Assembly: GCA_039188975.1 (NCBI GenBank)
Contig: JBCCYT010000122.1
Span: 1-12,897, forward strand
Source: UBA11606 sp039188975
Lineage (GTDB): Bacteria > Actinomycetota > Acidimicrobiia > Acidimicrobiales > Aldehydirespiratoraceae
Length of the DNA: 12,897 bases
Reading direction: 5' to 3'
How positions within the stretch are numbered: the first letter of the stretch is position 1; each line of letters opens with the position of its first letter. Of the stretch, positions 1 to 6,933 are shown piece after piece. The position numbers and the translations under genes are program-made. The notes below the pieces were generated by a model. It was not told the origin of the DNA. It ran no database searches and was given only the letters and a program-made list of their open reading frames with translations.

Positions 1-1
1 G

Positions 2-1033
2 GGACTCGGCCTCGAGCTGTACCGCGCCAAGCGGATCGAGATGCCGATGGCGTTGATCACCGCTGCGGACCGGCTCGGGTTTCATTCGGTGTGGACGGCC
101 GAGGCGTACGGGTCTGACGCGTTGAGCCCGCTGGCGTTCATTGCGGCGCACACCTCCCAGATCAAGCTCGGCACTGCGGTCGTGCAGGTCTCGGCGCGCA
201 CCCCGGCCGCGACGGCGATGCAAGCGATGACGATCGATCATCTGGCCGGCGGTGGCCGGGTCATCGTCGGGCTGGGCGTGAGCGGTCCGCAGATCGTCGA
301 GGGCTGGTACGGCCAGCCGTGGGGGAGTCCTCACCAGCGGCTTCGGGACTATGTCGAGATCATGCGCCAGGTGATCGCCCGTGAGGCGCCCGTCGCTCAC
401 GCGGGTGCGGAGCTGTCGTTGCCCTACGACGGGCCGGGTGCCATCGGCGAGGGCAAGGCGCTGAAGTCGATCCTGCACCCGGCGGGCGAGATCGAGGTCT
501 GGATCGCGTCGGGCGGGCCGATGAACACGGCACTGGCTGCGGAGGTCGCGGACGGGTGGTTGCCGATGGGATACGGCCGCGACGGCTGGGACATCCACGC
601 CCCGAATCTCGAGCGGGGATGGCAGCGACGAGGCGGCCGACCTGATGGGTTCGACATCATGGGCAATCTCACGATCCAGATCACCGACGACGTGCAGGCG
701 GCGATCGACGCGAAGAAGCCGCTGACCGGAATGTATGTGGGCGGCATGGGCAGCGAGGACAACAACTTCCATCGTGAGGCGATGGCCCGGCGAGGCTTTC
801 CCGAGGCGGCGGCTCGCATTCAGGAGTTGTGGTTGGCGGGCCGCACGGACGACGCAATCGCAGCGGTGCCCGATGAGTACATCGATGCGGGCGCGTTGTT
901 CGGGTCGGCGTCGCGTATTCGACAACGCTGGGATGAGGTCGTGCCGGCCGGGCTGACCGGGGTGATCGTCCGCAGCGATGATGTTGGGGCCCTCGAGGTT
1001 GCGGCGTCGATCACCGGAGCGGGGGAGACCTGA
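2..1033 (+). CDS. LLM-class F420-dependent oxidoreductase, Rv3520c-like (5' partial)
   Basis: The product is a probable flavin-type (F420) TIM-barrel oxidoreductase of the luciferase-like monooxygenase superfamily; the substrate is unknown. The frame is open from base 2, before the first ATG at 41 (the residues before it read GLGLELYRAKRIE), so the true start lies outside the window; 343 residues are visible. Family signatures are seen in order: ADRLGFHSVWTAEAYGSDAL, then a LGTAVVQVSARTPAATAMQA segment, then the glycine-rich GLGVSGPQIVEGWYGQPW block, and later a KALKS(I)LHP stretch followed by ADGWLPMGYG. This order is the hallmark of the Rv3520c-type F420 subfamily as I know it. The gene ends with TGA, and the crotonase-like start follows after a single nucleotide, so the two are almost certainly co-transcribed. 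F420 dependence is inferred from family membership; no assay-level evidence can be read from DNA. Confidence 0.9.
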   Translation, partial: GLGLELYRAKRIEMPMALITAADRLGFHSVWTAEAYGSDALSPLAFIAAHTSQIKLGTAVVQVSARTPAATAMQAMTIDHLAGGGRVIVGLGVSGPQIVEGWYGQPWGSPHQRLRDYVEIMRQVIAREAPVAHAGAELSLPYDGPGAIGEGKALKSILHPAGEIEVWIASGGPMNTALAAEVADGWLPMGYGRDGWDIHAPNLERGWQRRGGRPDGFDIMGNLTIQITDDVQAAIDAKKPLTGMYVGGMGSEDNNFHREAMARRGFPEAAARIQELWLAGRTDDAIAAVPDEYIDAGALFGSASRIRQRWDEVVPAGLTGVIVRSDDVGALEVAASITGAGET

Positions 1034-1034
1034 C

Positions 1035-1826
1035 ATGGCCGAGTTCATCACCGTCGACGATGCGGGCGACGGCATCCGGTATGTCACCCTCGACCGGCCC
1101 GAGAAGAAGAACGCCATCTCGACGGCATTGCGGACCGAGCTGTTTGCGGCGTTGCAGGCCCACGATCACGACGACGAGGTGCGGGTCTCGATTATTCGGG
1201 GCGCGGGCGACTGTTTCTCGTCGGGGTACGACCTGTCGTCGCCGCTGATGGAGGACACGCCGTATCACTCGGCGCCCGGCGACGGCGCATGGGCTCGGCA
1301 GGCCACCGACGGCTGGTTCTCGATCTGGGATCTGGCCAAGCCGGTGATTGCGCAGGTGCACGGCTACGCGATGGCCGGGGCGACCGAGCTCGCGTCGGCG
1401 TGCGACCTGGTGTATGTGGCGAGCGACGCCCAGGTGTCGTATCCGGTCGTGCGGGTGGCGTCGTCGCCGGATTGGGCCTACCACGAGCCGTTGCTCGGGC
1501 TTCGCCATGCGATGGAGGCACTGCTGACCGGCGATGCGATCGACGGCGACGAGGCGGCTCGCATCGGGTGGGCAAATCGGGCGTACCCGGCCGACGAGTT
1601 GGCGGCTTCGGTGTTGGCCATCGCCCAGCGGATCGCGTCGGTCGCCAGCGATCTGACCCAGATCAAGAAGCGCCTGGTGCACCGTCAGTTCGATGTGCGT
1701 GGCGGCCGGTCGGCGATGCGGGCCGGGCAGGAGTTCCAGGCACTCGCCGGCCACCAGGCGTCGGTGCAGGCCTTCCGGGCCGACCCGCTCGGTGCCATGA
1801 AGCGCGCCAATCGCATCGACGACTGA
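1035..1826 (+). CDS. Enoyl-CoA hydratase/isomerase (crotonase) family protein
   Basis: A 263-aa crotonase-fold protein, the usual length for single-domain members acting on acyl-CoA thioesters. The N-terminus reads VTLDRPEKKNAIS. The first oxyanion-hole segment is GAGDCFSSGYDLSS, and the CoA-binding/second oxyanion region is HGYAMAGATELASACDLVYV (about residues 113-132). The usual GGG[CA]-E-L is here AGATEL, and the segment that normally supplies the second catalytic glutamate reads SSPDWAYHEPLLGLRHA, so hydratase chemistry is not assured; isomerase, hydrolase or lyase activity is equally possible. The ATG at 1035 is chosen over an upstream in-frame start at 978 because GGAG at 1024-1027 lies 7 nt before it and it follows the preceding TGA by 1 nt. 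It is probably in an operon with the LLM oxidoreductase and acts in the same lipid or degradative pathway. Confidence 0.9.
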   Translation: MAEFITVDDAGDGIRYVTLDRPEKKNAISTALRTELFAALQAHDHDDEVRVSIIRGAGDCFSSGYDLSSPLMEDTPYHSAPGDGAWARQATDGWFSIWDLAKPVIAQVHGYAMAGATELASACDLVYVASDAQVSYPVVRVASSPDWAYHEPLLGLRHAMEALLTGDAIDGDEAARIGWANRAYPADELAASVLAIAQRIASVASDLTQIKKRLVHRQFDVRGGRSAMRAGQEFQALAGHQASVQAFRADPLGAMKRANRIDD

Positions 1827-1839
1827 CGATCTTCTATGT

Positions 1840-1920
1840 CTTTTCATGTTTTCTCTTGCTTTTCGACGCGCCCTCTGTCAGTGTCACGAATCATGAAAAG
1901 CATGGAAGTGCATGAAAGGT
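1840..1920. promoter_or_regulatory. Candidate operator: phased CATGRAARG repeats upstream of the WXG100 gene
   Basis: The 134-bp gap between the crotonase stop and the WXG100 start is clearly more AT-rich than its surroundings. It holds three near-identical direct repeats with a 9-10 bp period: CATGAAAAG at 1892, CATGGAAGTG at 1901 and CATGAAAGG at 1911. The exact inverse of the first, CTTTTCATG, lies at 1840-1848. About one helical turn per repeat places the copies on one DNA face, as in arrays bound by small DNA-binding regulators. The binding protein is unknown, and I could not pick a convincing -10/-35 pair. The regulatory role is inference; the repeats are direct observation. Confidence 0.45.
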
Positions 1921-1960
1921 GCTTCCACGACACCCCGGCGTTGGGGAGAAGGAGAGCACC

Positions 1961-2233
1961 GTGAGCGGTGACCTGTTGGCAATGAACAAGAGCCAGATGG
2001 AAGCCCTGGGGGCGAACTTCCGGCAGCAGGCCGAAGCGGTCGAGCGGGTGATCGCCGCAATTCAGGGCGGCATCGACGGCACGAACTGGCAGGGCGCTCG
2101 TTCCGAGCAGTTCCGCACCGTGTGGGAGAGCCAGTTCAAGCGGAACCTCATGGCGCTGCGCGACACGCTCGGCGAGCACTCCGCCTTCATCGGTCGCGAG
2201 CTCGAGGCGGCCAAGGTCGCCCTCGACGGCTGA
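1961..2233 (+). CDS. WXG100 / ESAT-6-like type VII secretion protein
   Basis: A 90-aa helical-hairpin protein of the WXG100 (Esx) family, small secreted substrates and partners of type VII secretion ATPases. The signature turn W43-Q44-G45 lies between two predicted amphipathic helices (about 8-38 and 47-87), and there is no signal peptide, as expected. The C-terminal helix holds F76-x-x-x-E80, resembling the YxxxD/E secretion signal with Phe for Tyr. The GTG at 1961 is chosen because AAGGAG at 1949-1954 precedes it by 6 nt and the product has family length; an in-frame GTG at 1919 would add a non-family N-terminus. The FHA/FtsK-type ATPase starts 42 bp downstream on the same strand. Only one Esx gene is present, so a homodimer, or a partner encoded elsewhere, is likely. 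Confidence 0.92.
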   Translation: MSGDLLAMNKSQMEALGANFRQQAEAVERVIAAIQGGIDGTNWQGARSEQFRTVWESQFKRNLMALRDTLGEHSAFIGRELEAAKVALDG

Positions 2234-2245
2234 TCTCGCCGTCCG

Positions 2246-2274
2246 CCAGGAGCATCGACACCAGGAGCATCGAC
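2246..2274 (+). repeat. Tandem duplication of a ribosome-binding site
   Basis: A 14-bp element, CCAGGAGCATCGAC, occurs at 2246-2259 and again at 2261-2274, a 15-bp period. Each copy contains AGGAG. The second copy sits 8 nt before the ATG of the ATPase gene and is the functional Shine-Dalgarno; the first lies 23 nt before it. The copies are exact, so the duplication is recent or maintained. Confidence 0.8.
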
Positions 2275-2275
2275 C

Positions 2276-5200
2276 ATGCGCGTCGTTCACCGTTCGGGCC
2301 GGCACGAGACCCCCGCTGGTGCCGGGCGGCGCGACCGCATCGTCACCCTCGACATTGCGGATCCGTCCGCAACGGTCGGTGACGTGGCTGCGGCGCTCAG
2401 CCGTCAGGCCACCGTCCCGACCGCCGGCTTGACCGTCGACGGCCGGTGGCACCCACCGTCGGCCGCGGCGGCTGATCTGGCCCTGCATGTCGGTTCGGTG
2501 GTCGAACCGTCCCTCACACCCCCCACCAGTCCCCCCACCCCGGCTCGGGTGCTCGCCATTGTCGGCGGGCTCCGAGCCGGAGGCGCGTCGCCCCTCGACG
2601 GCCGCACCGCCGTTGGCCGGGGTGGAGTTTGTTCAATCGTGCTCGACGATCCGACGGTCGGGCGGCGCCATGTGCAGTTCGATGGGGCCCGGGTCGAAGC
2701 CGACCCGAATGCGACCAACCCTGTCCTGGTCGATGGTGCGGCTGTCGCTTCCGGTGATCTGGCGCCCGACTCGGTCGTGACGGTGGGGGCGACGCAACTT
2801 GCGTCGCGGATCGCCCTCGACGATCGCCCGCTGGCGGTGCGCGAAGGGCTCGGTCGCACCGCAGGGTTGTTGCCGTTCAACCGGCCGCCGCGGTTCTCGC
2901 CTGCAGTGCAGGCCCCGACGCTGCATGTCCCGGCCGAGCCGCCCGACCCGGAGCGGGTCGAACCGCCCTCGTTTGCCGCCCTCGTCTTGCCGGTGATCGC
3001 CGGCGCAGTGATGGCGGTGTTGTTCTCGCCGTACATGGCGATCTTCACCGCGCTCGGCCCGACCCTGTTGCTCGGCACCTGGTGGGAGCGGCGCCGACGG
3101 GCCCGCCGAGCCCATCGTCGAGCGGTTCGCGAGGTCGCGGCCGCGGTCGCTGATGTGGGGGCGACGATCGACGACCGTCGCGATGCGGAACGCACACGAC
3201 GTCGGGCGGTCGTGCCTGACCCGGCCGAGGTGGTGCGGCGAGCGTCGACGGGTTCGGTGCGCCTCTGGGAACGCCGAGCTGGTGACGACGACGCCTTCTT
3301 GGTCGGCGTGGGTGCGGTGACCGAGTCGTACGCGCCAGAGCTGGTGACCGATGATGGCGAACCCGCCACGGCCGTGGTCGAGCTGATCGCCAGCGCCGCC
3401 CCGCTCGTCGATCTGCCGCTGCCGCTGACCTTGGCCCCGGGCACCACGCTCGGCGTGGTTGGCCCGCCGCCAGCTCGTCAGGCGGTGGCCCGTTCGCTCA
3501 CGTTGCAGCTCGCGACCCACCACGGCCCGTCGGACCTGGCCATCTCGGTCGTGGCCGAGACCGAGCACCTCGGTGCCTGGCACTGGTCGACGTGGTTGCC
3601 GCACACCGTCGATCGAGTGACGGGCGATCTGCCGCTCGCGCCGATCGGTCCCGACGGCGCCGAGCAGCTGTCGGGCCGGCTTGCCGCGGCCGACACGGCC
3701 CATCTCGTCGTGCTCGATGGCGACACGATGTTCGAAGGGCGTGGCGCGCCGGGGCGGCGGGCGACCGCCGCCGATCACTCGATCGTCGTTGCCCTCGTCG
3801 ACGACACCCACCGGTTGCCAGCTGGTTGCGATCACATCGTCGTGGTCGACGAGTTCGGCCGGGTCGAGCTGCTCGATCCACGGATTGATGGCGTTGGCGT
3901 ACGCGGTCTGGCGTGGGGAATTGCGCCCGGTGATGCGGAGTCGGCAGCGCGGGGCTTGGCTCGGTTCGACGACCCGGAACTGTCGTGTGCCGGTGCCGGC
4001 ATCCCCGACCGAGCGAACCTGCTCGGGTTGCTCGGCATCGACACGACACCGGCGGAGATCGAGGCTCGCTGGGGCCGTTCGAGGGGATCGGCGGCGTTGG
4101 TTGCGCCGATCGGGCGTGATGGCGACGGGCCGGTCGAGCTCGATCTGGTCGGCGACGGCCCGCATCTGCTGATCGGCGGCACGACCGGTGCCGGCAAGTC
4201 GGAGCTGCTTCGTTCGCTGGTTGCGTCGTTTGCGGCGACCGCTGACCCCGACCATGTGGCGTTCGTATTGGTCGACTACAAGGGCGGCGCGGCATTCGAC
4301 TGTTGTGCCGATCTGCCGCATGTCGCCGGGTTGGTCACCGATCTCGACGCTGATTTGGCGGCTCGCGCGTTGCGGTGTCTCGATGCGGAGCTGCACCGGC
4401 GTGAGCTGCTGCTGCGTTCGGTCGGGGCGGAGGATCTGGCCGCGTACCGTGCGGCCACGGCGTCAGCTGCCGCTGCTGAGCCCTTGCCGCGATTGGTGCT
4501 GGTGGTGGACGAGTTCGCGTCGCTCGCCGCGGATCTGCCCGACTTTCTCGACGCGCTGGTCGGGATCGCTCAGCGGGGTCGCAGCCTCGGCGTGCACATG
4601 ATCTTGGCGACGCAGCGACCGGCCGGTGTCGTCACCGAGGACATTCGGGCCAACACGGGATGTCGGATTGCGTTACGCGTGACTGGCCGTAACGAGAGTG
4701 CCGACATCATCGATGCGCCCGATGCGGCGGCCATTCCTCGTACCCGGCCCGGCCGGGCGGTGGCTCGATTCGGGCCGAGCGAGTTGGTCGGGTTTCAGTC
4801 GGCGCTCGTCACCGGCCGGTCGTCGTCGACGGCGCCGGTGCAGGTGTCGTCGCCGTTCGGCGACACTTCCATCGACGACACTGCCATCGACGACGCGTCC
4901 GGCCCGTCGGATCTCGAACGGCTCGTCGACGCGATTCGGGTCGCGCATGGTGATCGTCCGCTGCCGAAGGCGCCATGGCCGGAGCCGCTGCCCGACGCCG
5001 GGGTGGCAGACGATGCCGGCTGGTGGCTGGTCGATCGGCCAGAACAGCAGCGCCAGACGGTCGAGGGTTGGACGCCGGCGGATGGTCATCTCGTCGTGCT
5101 CGGCGGGCCCGGGTCCGGCGTGTCGACCACGTTGGTCGCGGCGGCGTGTGTCGCCATCGATGGTGGCGCCCATCTTCACGGCGTCGATCTCGATGCCGGC

Positions 5201-6352
5201 ATGTTGACGGGTCTGAGCGACCTGCCGTCGGTGGGCACGATCGCGGCGCCGGTCGATGCCGAGCGACGGCTACGGGTGCTGCGTTGGTTGGCCGGGGAGG
5301 TCGATCGGCGGCGAGCCAACCCGGAGATCGACCACCAACCGATCGTGTTCGTCATCGACGATCTCGGCGGGTTCAGCCGAGCGCATGACCCGGTTCGCGA
5401 GACGGCGCCCCATGACCAGCTCGAAGCGATCTGGGCGGCTGGTCCGTCGGTCGCAGTGACGGTCGTGGTGGGTCTGCGGCGGGCGGCTGAGCTGCCGCCC
5501 GCGTTGGTGGCCGGTGCGGGTTCGATGCTGGCGCACCGAGTGCTCGACCCGGGGGACGCGCACCGGTTCGGGCTTCGCGACGTGCCGTCGGCGATGCCGC
5601 CTGGCCGTGCGATCCGGGCGGTCGATGGTGCGCAGCTGCACGTGTTGATCCCCGGCGGTGATGTGGGCCGTGCCGTCGATCGTCGCCGTTCGGTTATGCC
5701 AGCAACCCCGCCGATGCGGATCGGCACGCTCGGTACCAACGTTGACCTCGACGATGTGTTGGCTGACACGCCGGCCACCGATGGGGCGGCGCTTCGCCTG
5801 CCCATCGGTCGTCTCGACGCTGATCTCAGCCCTGCGATCCTCGAACTGCATCCGGGTGATCACGCGCTGGTGATGGGGCCGGGGCGATCGGGCCGCACGA
5901 CCGCACTCGCAACGATCGGGACCGCGGCCCGAGCGGCCGGGTGGCGATGTGTCGTGACCGGAGCCCGGTCGGCTGCGTTGGCGGAGATGCTCGGCGTCGA
6001 GTGGCTCGACGCATCCGACCTGCCGGCGTCGCTCGACCGCACGGTGGTGCTGATCGATGGGGCGATGGACGAGCACGACCCCACCGGCCGCCTCGCCGCG
6101 CTGCCTGCGGATCGCTCGGTGCACGTCATCGCTGCCGATCGGGCCGACCGGATCCGCAGTGCATATGGCCACTGGGTCAAGGAACTGGCATCGAGCCGCA
6201 CGGGCGTCCTGCTGCAGCCCGACCCGATCGACGGCGACCTGCTCGGTGCCCCGCTGCCCGGGCGCCTCGATCTCGCCGCCGTTCCCGGCCGTGGCGTCGT
6301 GATCAACGCCGGACGCTTCGAGCCCGCCCACATCGCCCGATCCCAACCGTGA
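2276..6352 (+). CDS. FHA-domain, triple-ATPase type VII secretion motor (EssC/EccC-like)
   Basis: A 1358-aa membrane-anchored FtsK/SpoIIIE-family ATPase expected to drive export of the WXG100 protein encoded just upstream. Order of parts: a short N-terminal domain (1-85), a Pro-rich linker, and an FHA domain at about 90-180. The FHA has G114-R115 and H132, but the phosphothreonine-contacting Ser position is Gly129. Two adjacent hydrophobic segments follow (236-252 and 254-270), then a basic stretch. ATPase 1 has Walker A GGTTGAGKS (634-642, K641) and Walker B ending D745-E746. ATPase 2 has GGPGSGVST (943-951, Val949 in place of Lys) and D1028-D1029. ATPase 3 has GPGRSGRTT (1201-1209, Arg1207 in place of Lys) and D1261-G1262. 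Only ATPase 1 looks catalytically complete, which agrees with models of EccC/EssC in which ATPases 2 and 3 are regulatory and substrate-binding. FHA plus ATPases in one chain is the Firmicute EssC design; mycobacterial EccC lacks FHA. Confidence 0.9.
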   Translation: MRVVHRSGRHETPAGAGRRDRIVTLDIADPSATVGDVAAALSRQATVPTAGLTVDGRWHPPSAAAADLALHVGSVVEPSLTPPTSPPTPARVLAIVGGLRAGGASPLDGRTAVGRGGVCSIVLDDPTVGRRHVQFDGARVEADPNATNPVLVDGAAVASGDLAPDSVVTVGATQLASRIALDDRPLAVREGLGRTAGLLPFNRPPRFSPAVQAPTLHVPAEPPDPERVEPPSFAALVLPVIAGAVMAVLFSPYMAIFTALGPTLLLGTWWERRRRARRAHRRAVREVAAAVADVGATIDDRRDAERTRRRAVVPDPAEVVRRASTGSVRLWERRAGDDDAFLVGVGAVTESYAPELVTDDGEPATAVVELIASAAPLVDLPLPLTLAPGTTLGVVGPPPARQAVARSLTLQLATHHGPSDLAISVVAETEHLGAWHWSTWLPHTVDRVTGDLPLAPIGPDGAEQLSGRLAAADTAHLVVLDGDTMFEGRGAPGRRATAADHSIVVALVDDTHRLPAGCDHIVVVDEFGRVELLDPRIDGVGVRGLAWGIAPGDAESAARGLARFDDPELSCAGAGIPDRANLLGLLGIDTTPAEIEARWGRSRGSAALVAPIGRDGDGPVELDLVGDGPHLLIGGTTGAGKSELLRSLVASFAATADPDHVAFVLVDYKGGAAFDCCADLPHVAGLVTDLDADLAARALRCLDAELHRRELLLRSVGAEDLAAYRAATASAAAAEPLPRLVLVVDEFASLAADLPDFLDALVGIAQRGRSLGVHMILATQRPAGVVTEDIRANTGCRIALRVTGRNESADIIDAPDAAAIPRTRPGRAVARFGPSELVGFQSALVTGRSSSTAPVQVSSPFGDTSIDDTAIDDASGPSDLERLVDAIRVAHGDRPLPKAPWPEPLPDAGVADDAGWWLVDRPEQQRQTVEGWTPADGHLVVLGGPGSGVSTTLVAAACVAIDGGAHLHGVDLDAGMLTGLSDLPSVGTIAAPVDAERRLRVLRWLAGEVDRRRANPEIDHQPIVFVIDDLGGFSRAHDPVRETAPHDQLEAIWAAGPSVAVTVVVGLRRAAELPPALVAGAGSMLAHRVLDPGDAHRFGLRDVPSAMPPGRAIRAVDGAQLHVLIPGGDVGRAVDRRRSVMPATPPMRIGTLGTNVDLDDVLADTPATDGAALRLPIGRLDADLSPAILELHPGDHALVMGPGRSGRTTALATIGTAARAAGWRCVVTGARSAALAEMLGVEWLDASDLPASLDRTVVLIDGAMDEHDPTGRLAALPADRSVHVIAADRADRIRSAYGHWVKELASSRTGVLLQPDPIDGDLLGAPLPGRLDLAAVPGRGVVINAGRFEPAHIARSQP

Positions 6353-6372
6353 GCAGCGCTCGTCGCGCCGAT

Positions 6373-6873
6373 CTACTGGGCGATGAGGTCGGCGACATCG
6401 TTGGCGAGTGAGCCGTAGCCGGCGGTACGCCACGAACCGTCATCGTCGATGTAGACGTAGGTTCGTTGCTGCGTCACGCCGAAGCGATCCCAGATCACGC
6501 CGTCTTCATCGGGGATGTGAGCAAGCGCGTCGGTGCCGGTAGAGGCGACGAAGTCGCGCATGCTGGATTCGCCGGCCAGGCCAGGCACGCCGACGAAACG
6601 GACTTGGTCACCGTATTGGGCTTCGACCTCCACGACCGTGGAGGATTCGCTCCGTCAAAACGGTCACCACGGCGCCCAGAACCACAAGACGACATCTTCG
6701 CCCTGCAACGACGCCAGATCGATCGTGGTGCCTTCGAGCGTTTCGAACTCGTCGACCAACACCGTCGCGGCGGACTCAGCCGGCGCCGACGAACCGTTGC
6801 CGGATCCGCACGCCGTCGCAAAGAAGCCAAGCAACGCAACGATGATCACGACGGTGCGGCGAGTCCGACTCAC
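6373..6873 (-). CDS. Di-selenocysteine thioredoxin-like lipoprotein (TlpA/DsbE, MPT53-like) with UPFU active site
   Basis: A predicted exported thioredoxin-fold thiol/selenol oxidoreductase of 166 aa that requires two in-frame TGA codons to be read as selenocysteine: complement(6664..6666) = U70 and complement(6655..6657) = U73. GTG at 6873 is the chosen start: it gives a short basic n-region (MSRTRR), a hydrophobic core and lipobox-like FATAC with Cys22. An in-frame ATG at 6927 would add 18 non-signal-like residues. The fold then follows the family: FETLEGTTIDLASLQGEDVV, the beta-strand and active site VLWFWAPW-U-P-F-U-RSES, QVRFVGVPG, and GVIWDRFGVTQQRTYVYIDDDG. Homologues carry CPFC here, so both Cys codons are TGA. 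The frame is continuous on both sides and the gene ends in TAG, while every other complete gene here ends in TGA. A SECIS-like hairpin follows the second TGA. The usual cis-Pro site reads Arg137. The alternative, a pseudogene with two nonsense changes, is less likely. Confidence 0.88.
6624..6649 (-). promoter_or_regulatory. Bacterial SECIS element (bSECIS) for the UPFU selenoprotein
   Basis: On the coding strand the stem CCTCCAC (6644-6638) pairs perfectly over 7 bp with GTGGAGG (6633-6627), closing a 4-nt loop GGTC (6637-6634). Below it, CGA (6649-6647) can pair with TCG (6626-6624) across a two-base AU bulge. The GGUC loop equals that of the E. coli fdhF SECIS as I remember it, where the loop G and U contact SelB. 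The loop begins 17 nt after the second UGA (about 18 in fdhF) and 26 nt after the first, both within the range usual for bacterial SECIS. It lies within the coding sequence, encoding the SSTVVEV segment. Confidence 0.82.
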
Positions 6874-6920
6874 GGTGACGAGGGTAGGCGGCCAGCCGCA
6901 GTCAGCGGTGGCGACCCCAG

Positions 6921-6932
6921 CCGACATGTCGG
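6921..6932. promoter_or_regulatory. 12-bp perfect palindrome upstream of the selenoprotein gene
   Basis: CCGACATGTCGG is a perfect inverted repeat with no spacer. It lies 1 bp past the stop of the Gfo/Idh-family gene and about 48 bp before the chosen GTG start of the selenoprotein gene. It could be an operator for a dimeric regulator. It contains the alternative in-frame ATG at 6927, which slightly argues that this ATG is not the true start. Short palindromes also arise by chance in high-GC DNA, so the regulatory role is a guess. Confidence 0.3.
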
Positions 6933-6933
6933 A

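Noticed and set aside
2633..4396. A 587-residue minus-strand open frame inside the ATPase gene
   Set aside because: It is antisense to a gene with clear Walker and FHA motifs. Its composition (Arg/Gly/His rich) is a codon-bias shadow.
6353..6372. Terminator between the convergent ATPase and selenoprotein genes
   Set aside because: Only 20 bp separate the stops, and I see no stem-loop or T-tract there.
6373..6927. Reading the thioredoxin region as two separate genes (6664-6927 and 6373-6633) or a frameshifted pseudogene
   Set aside because: Both parts are in the same frame with no indel. The only interruptions are TGA at the two Cys sites, and a SECIS-like hairpin follows. A random pseudogene would not place both lesions exactly at the catalytic pair.
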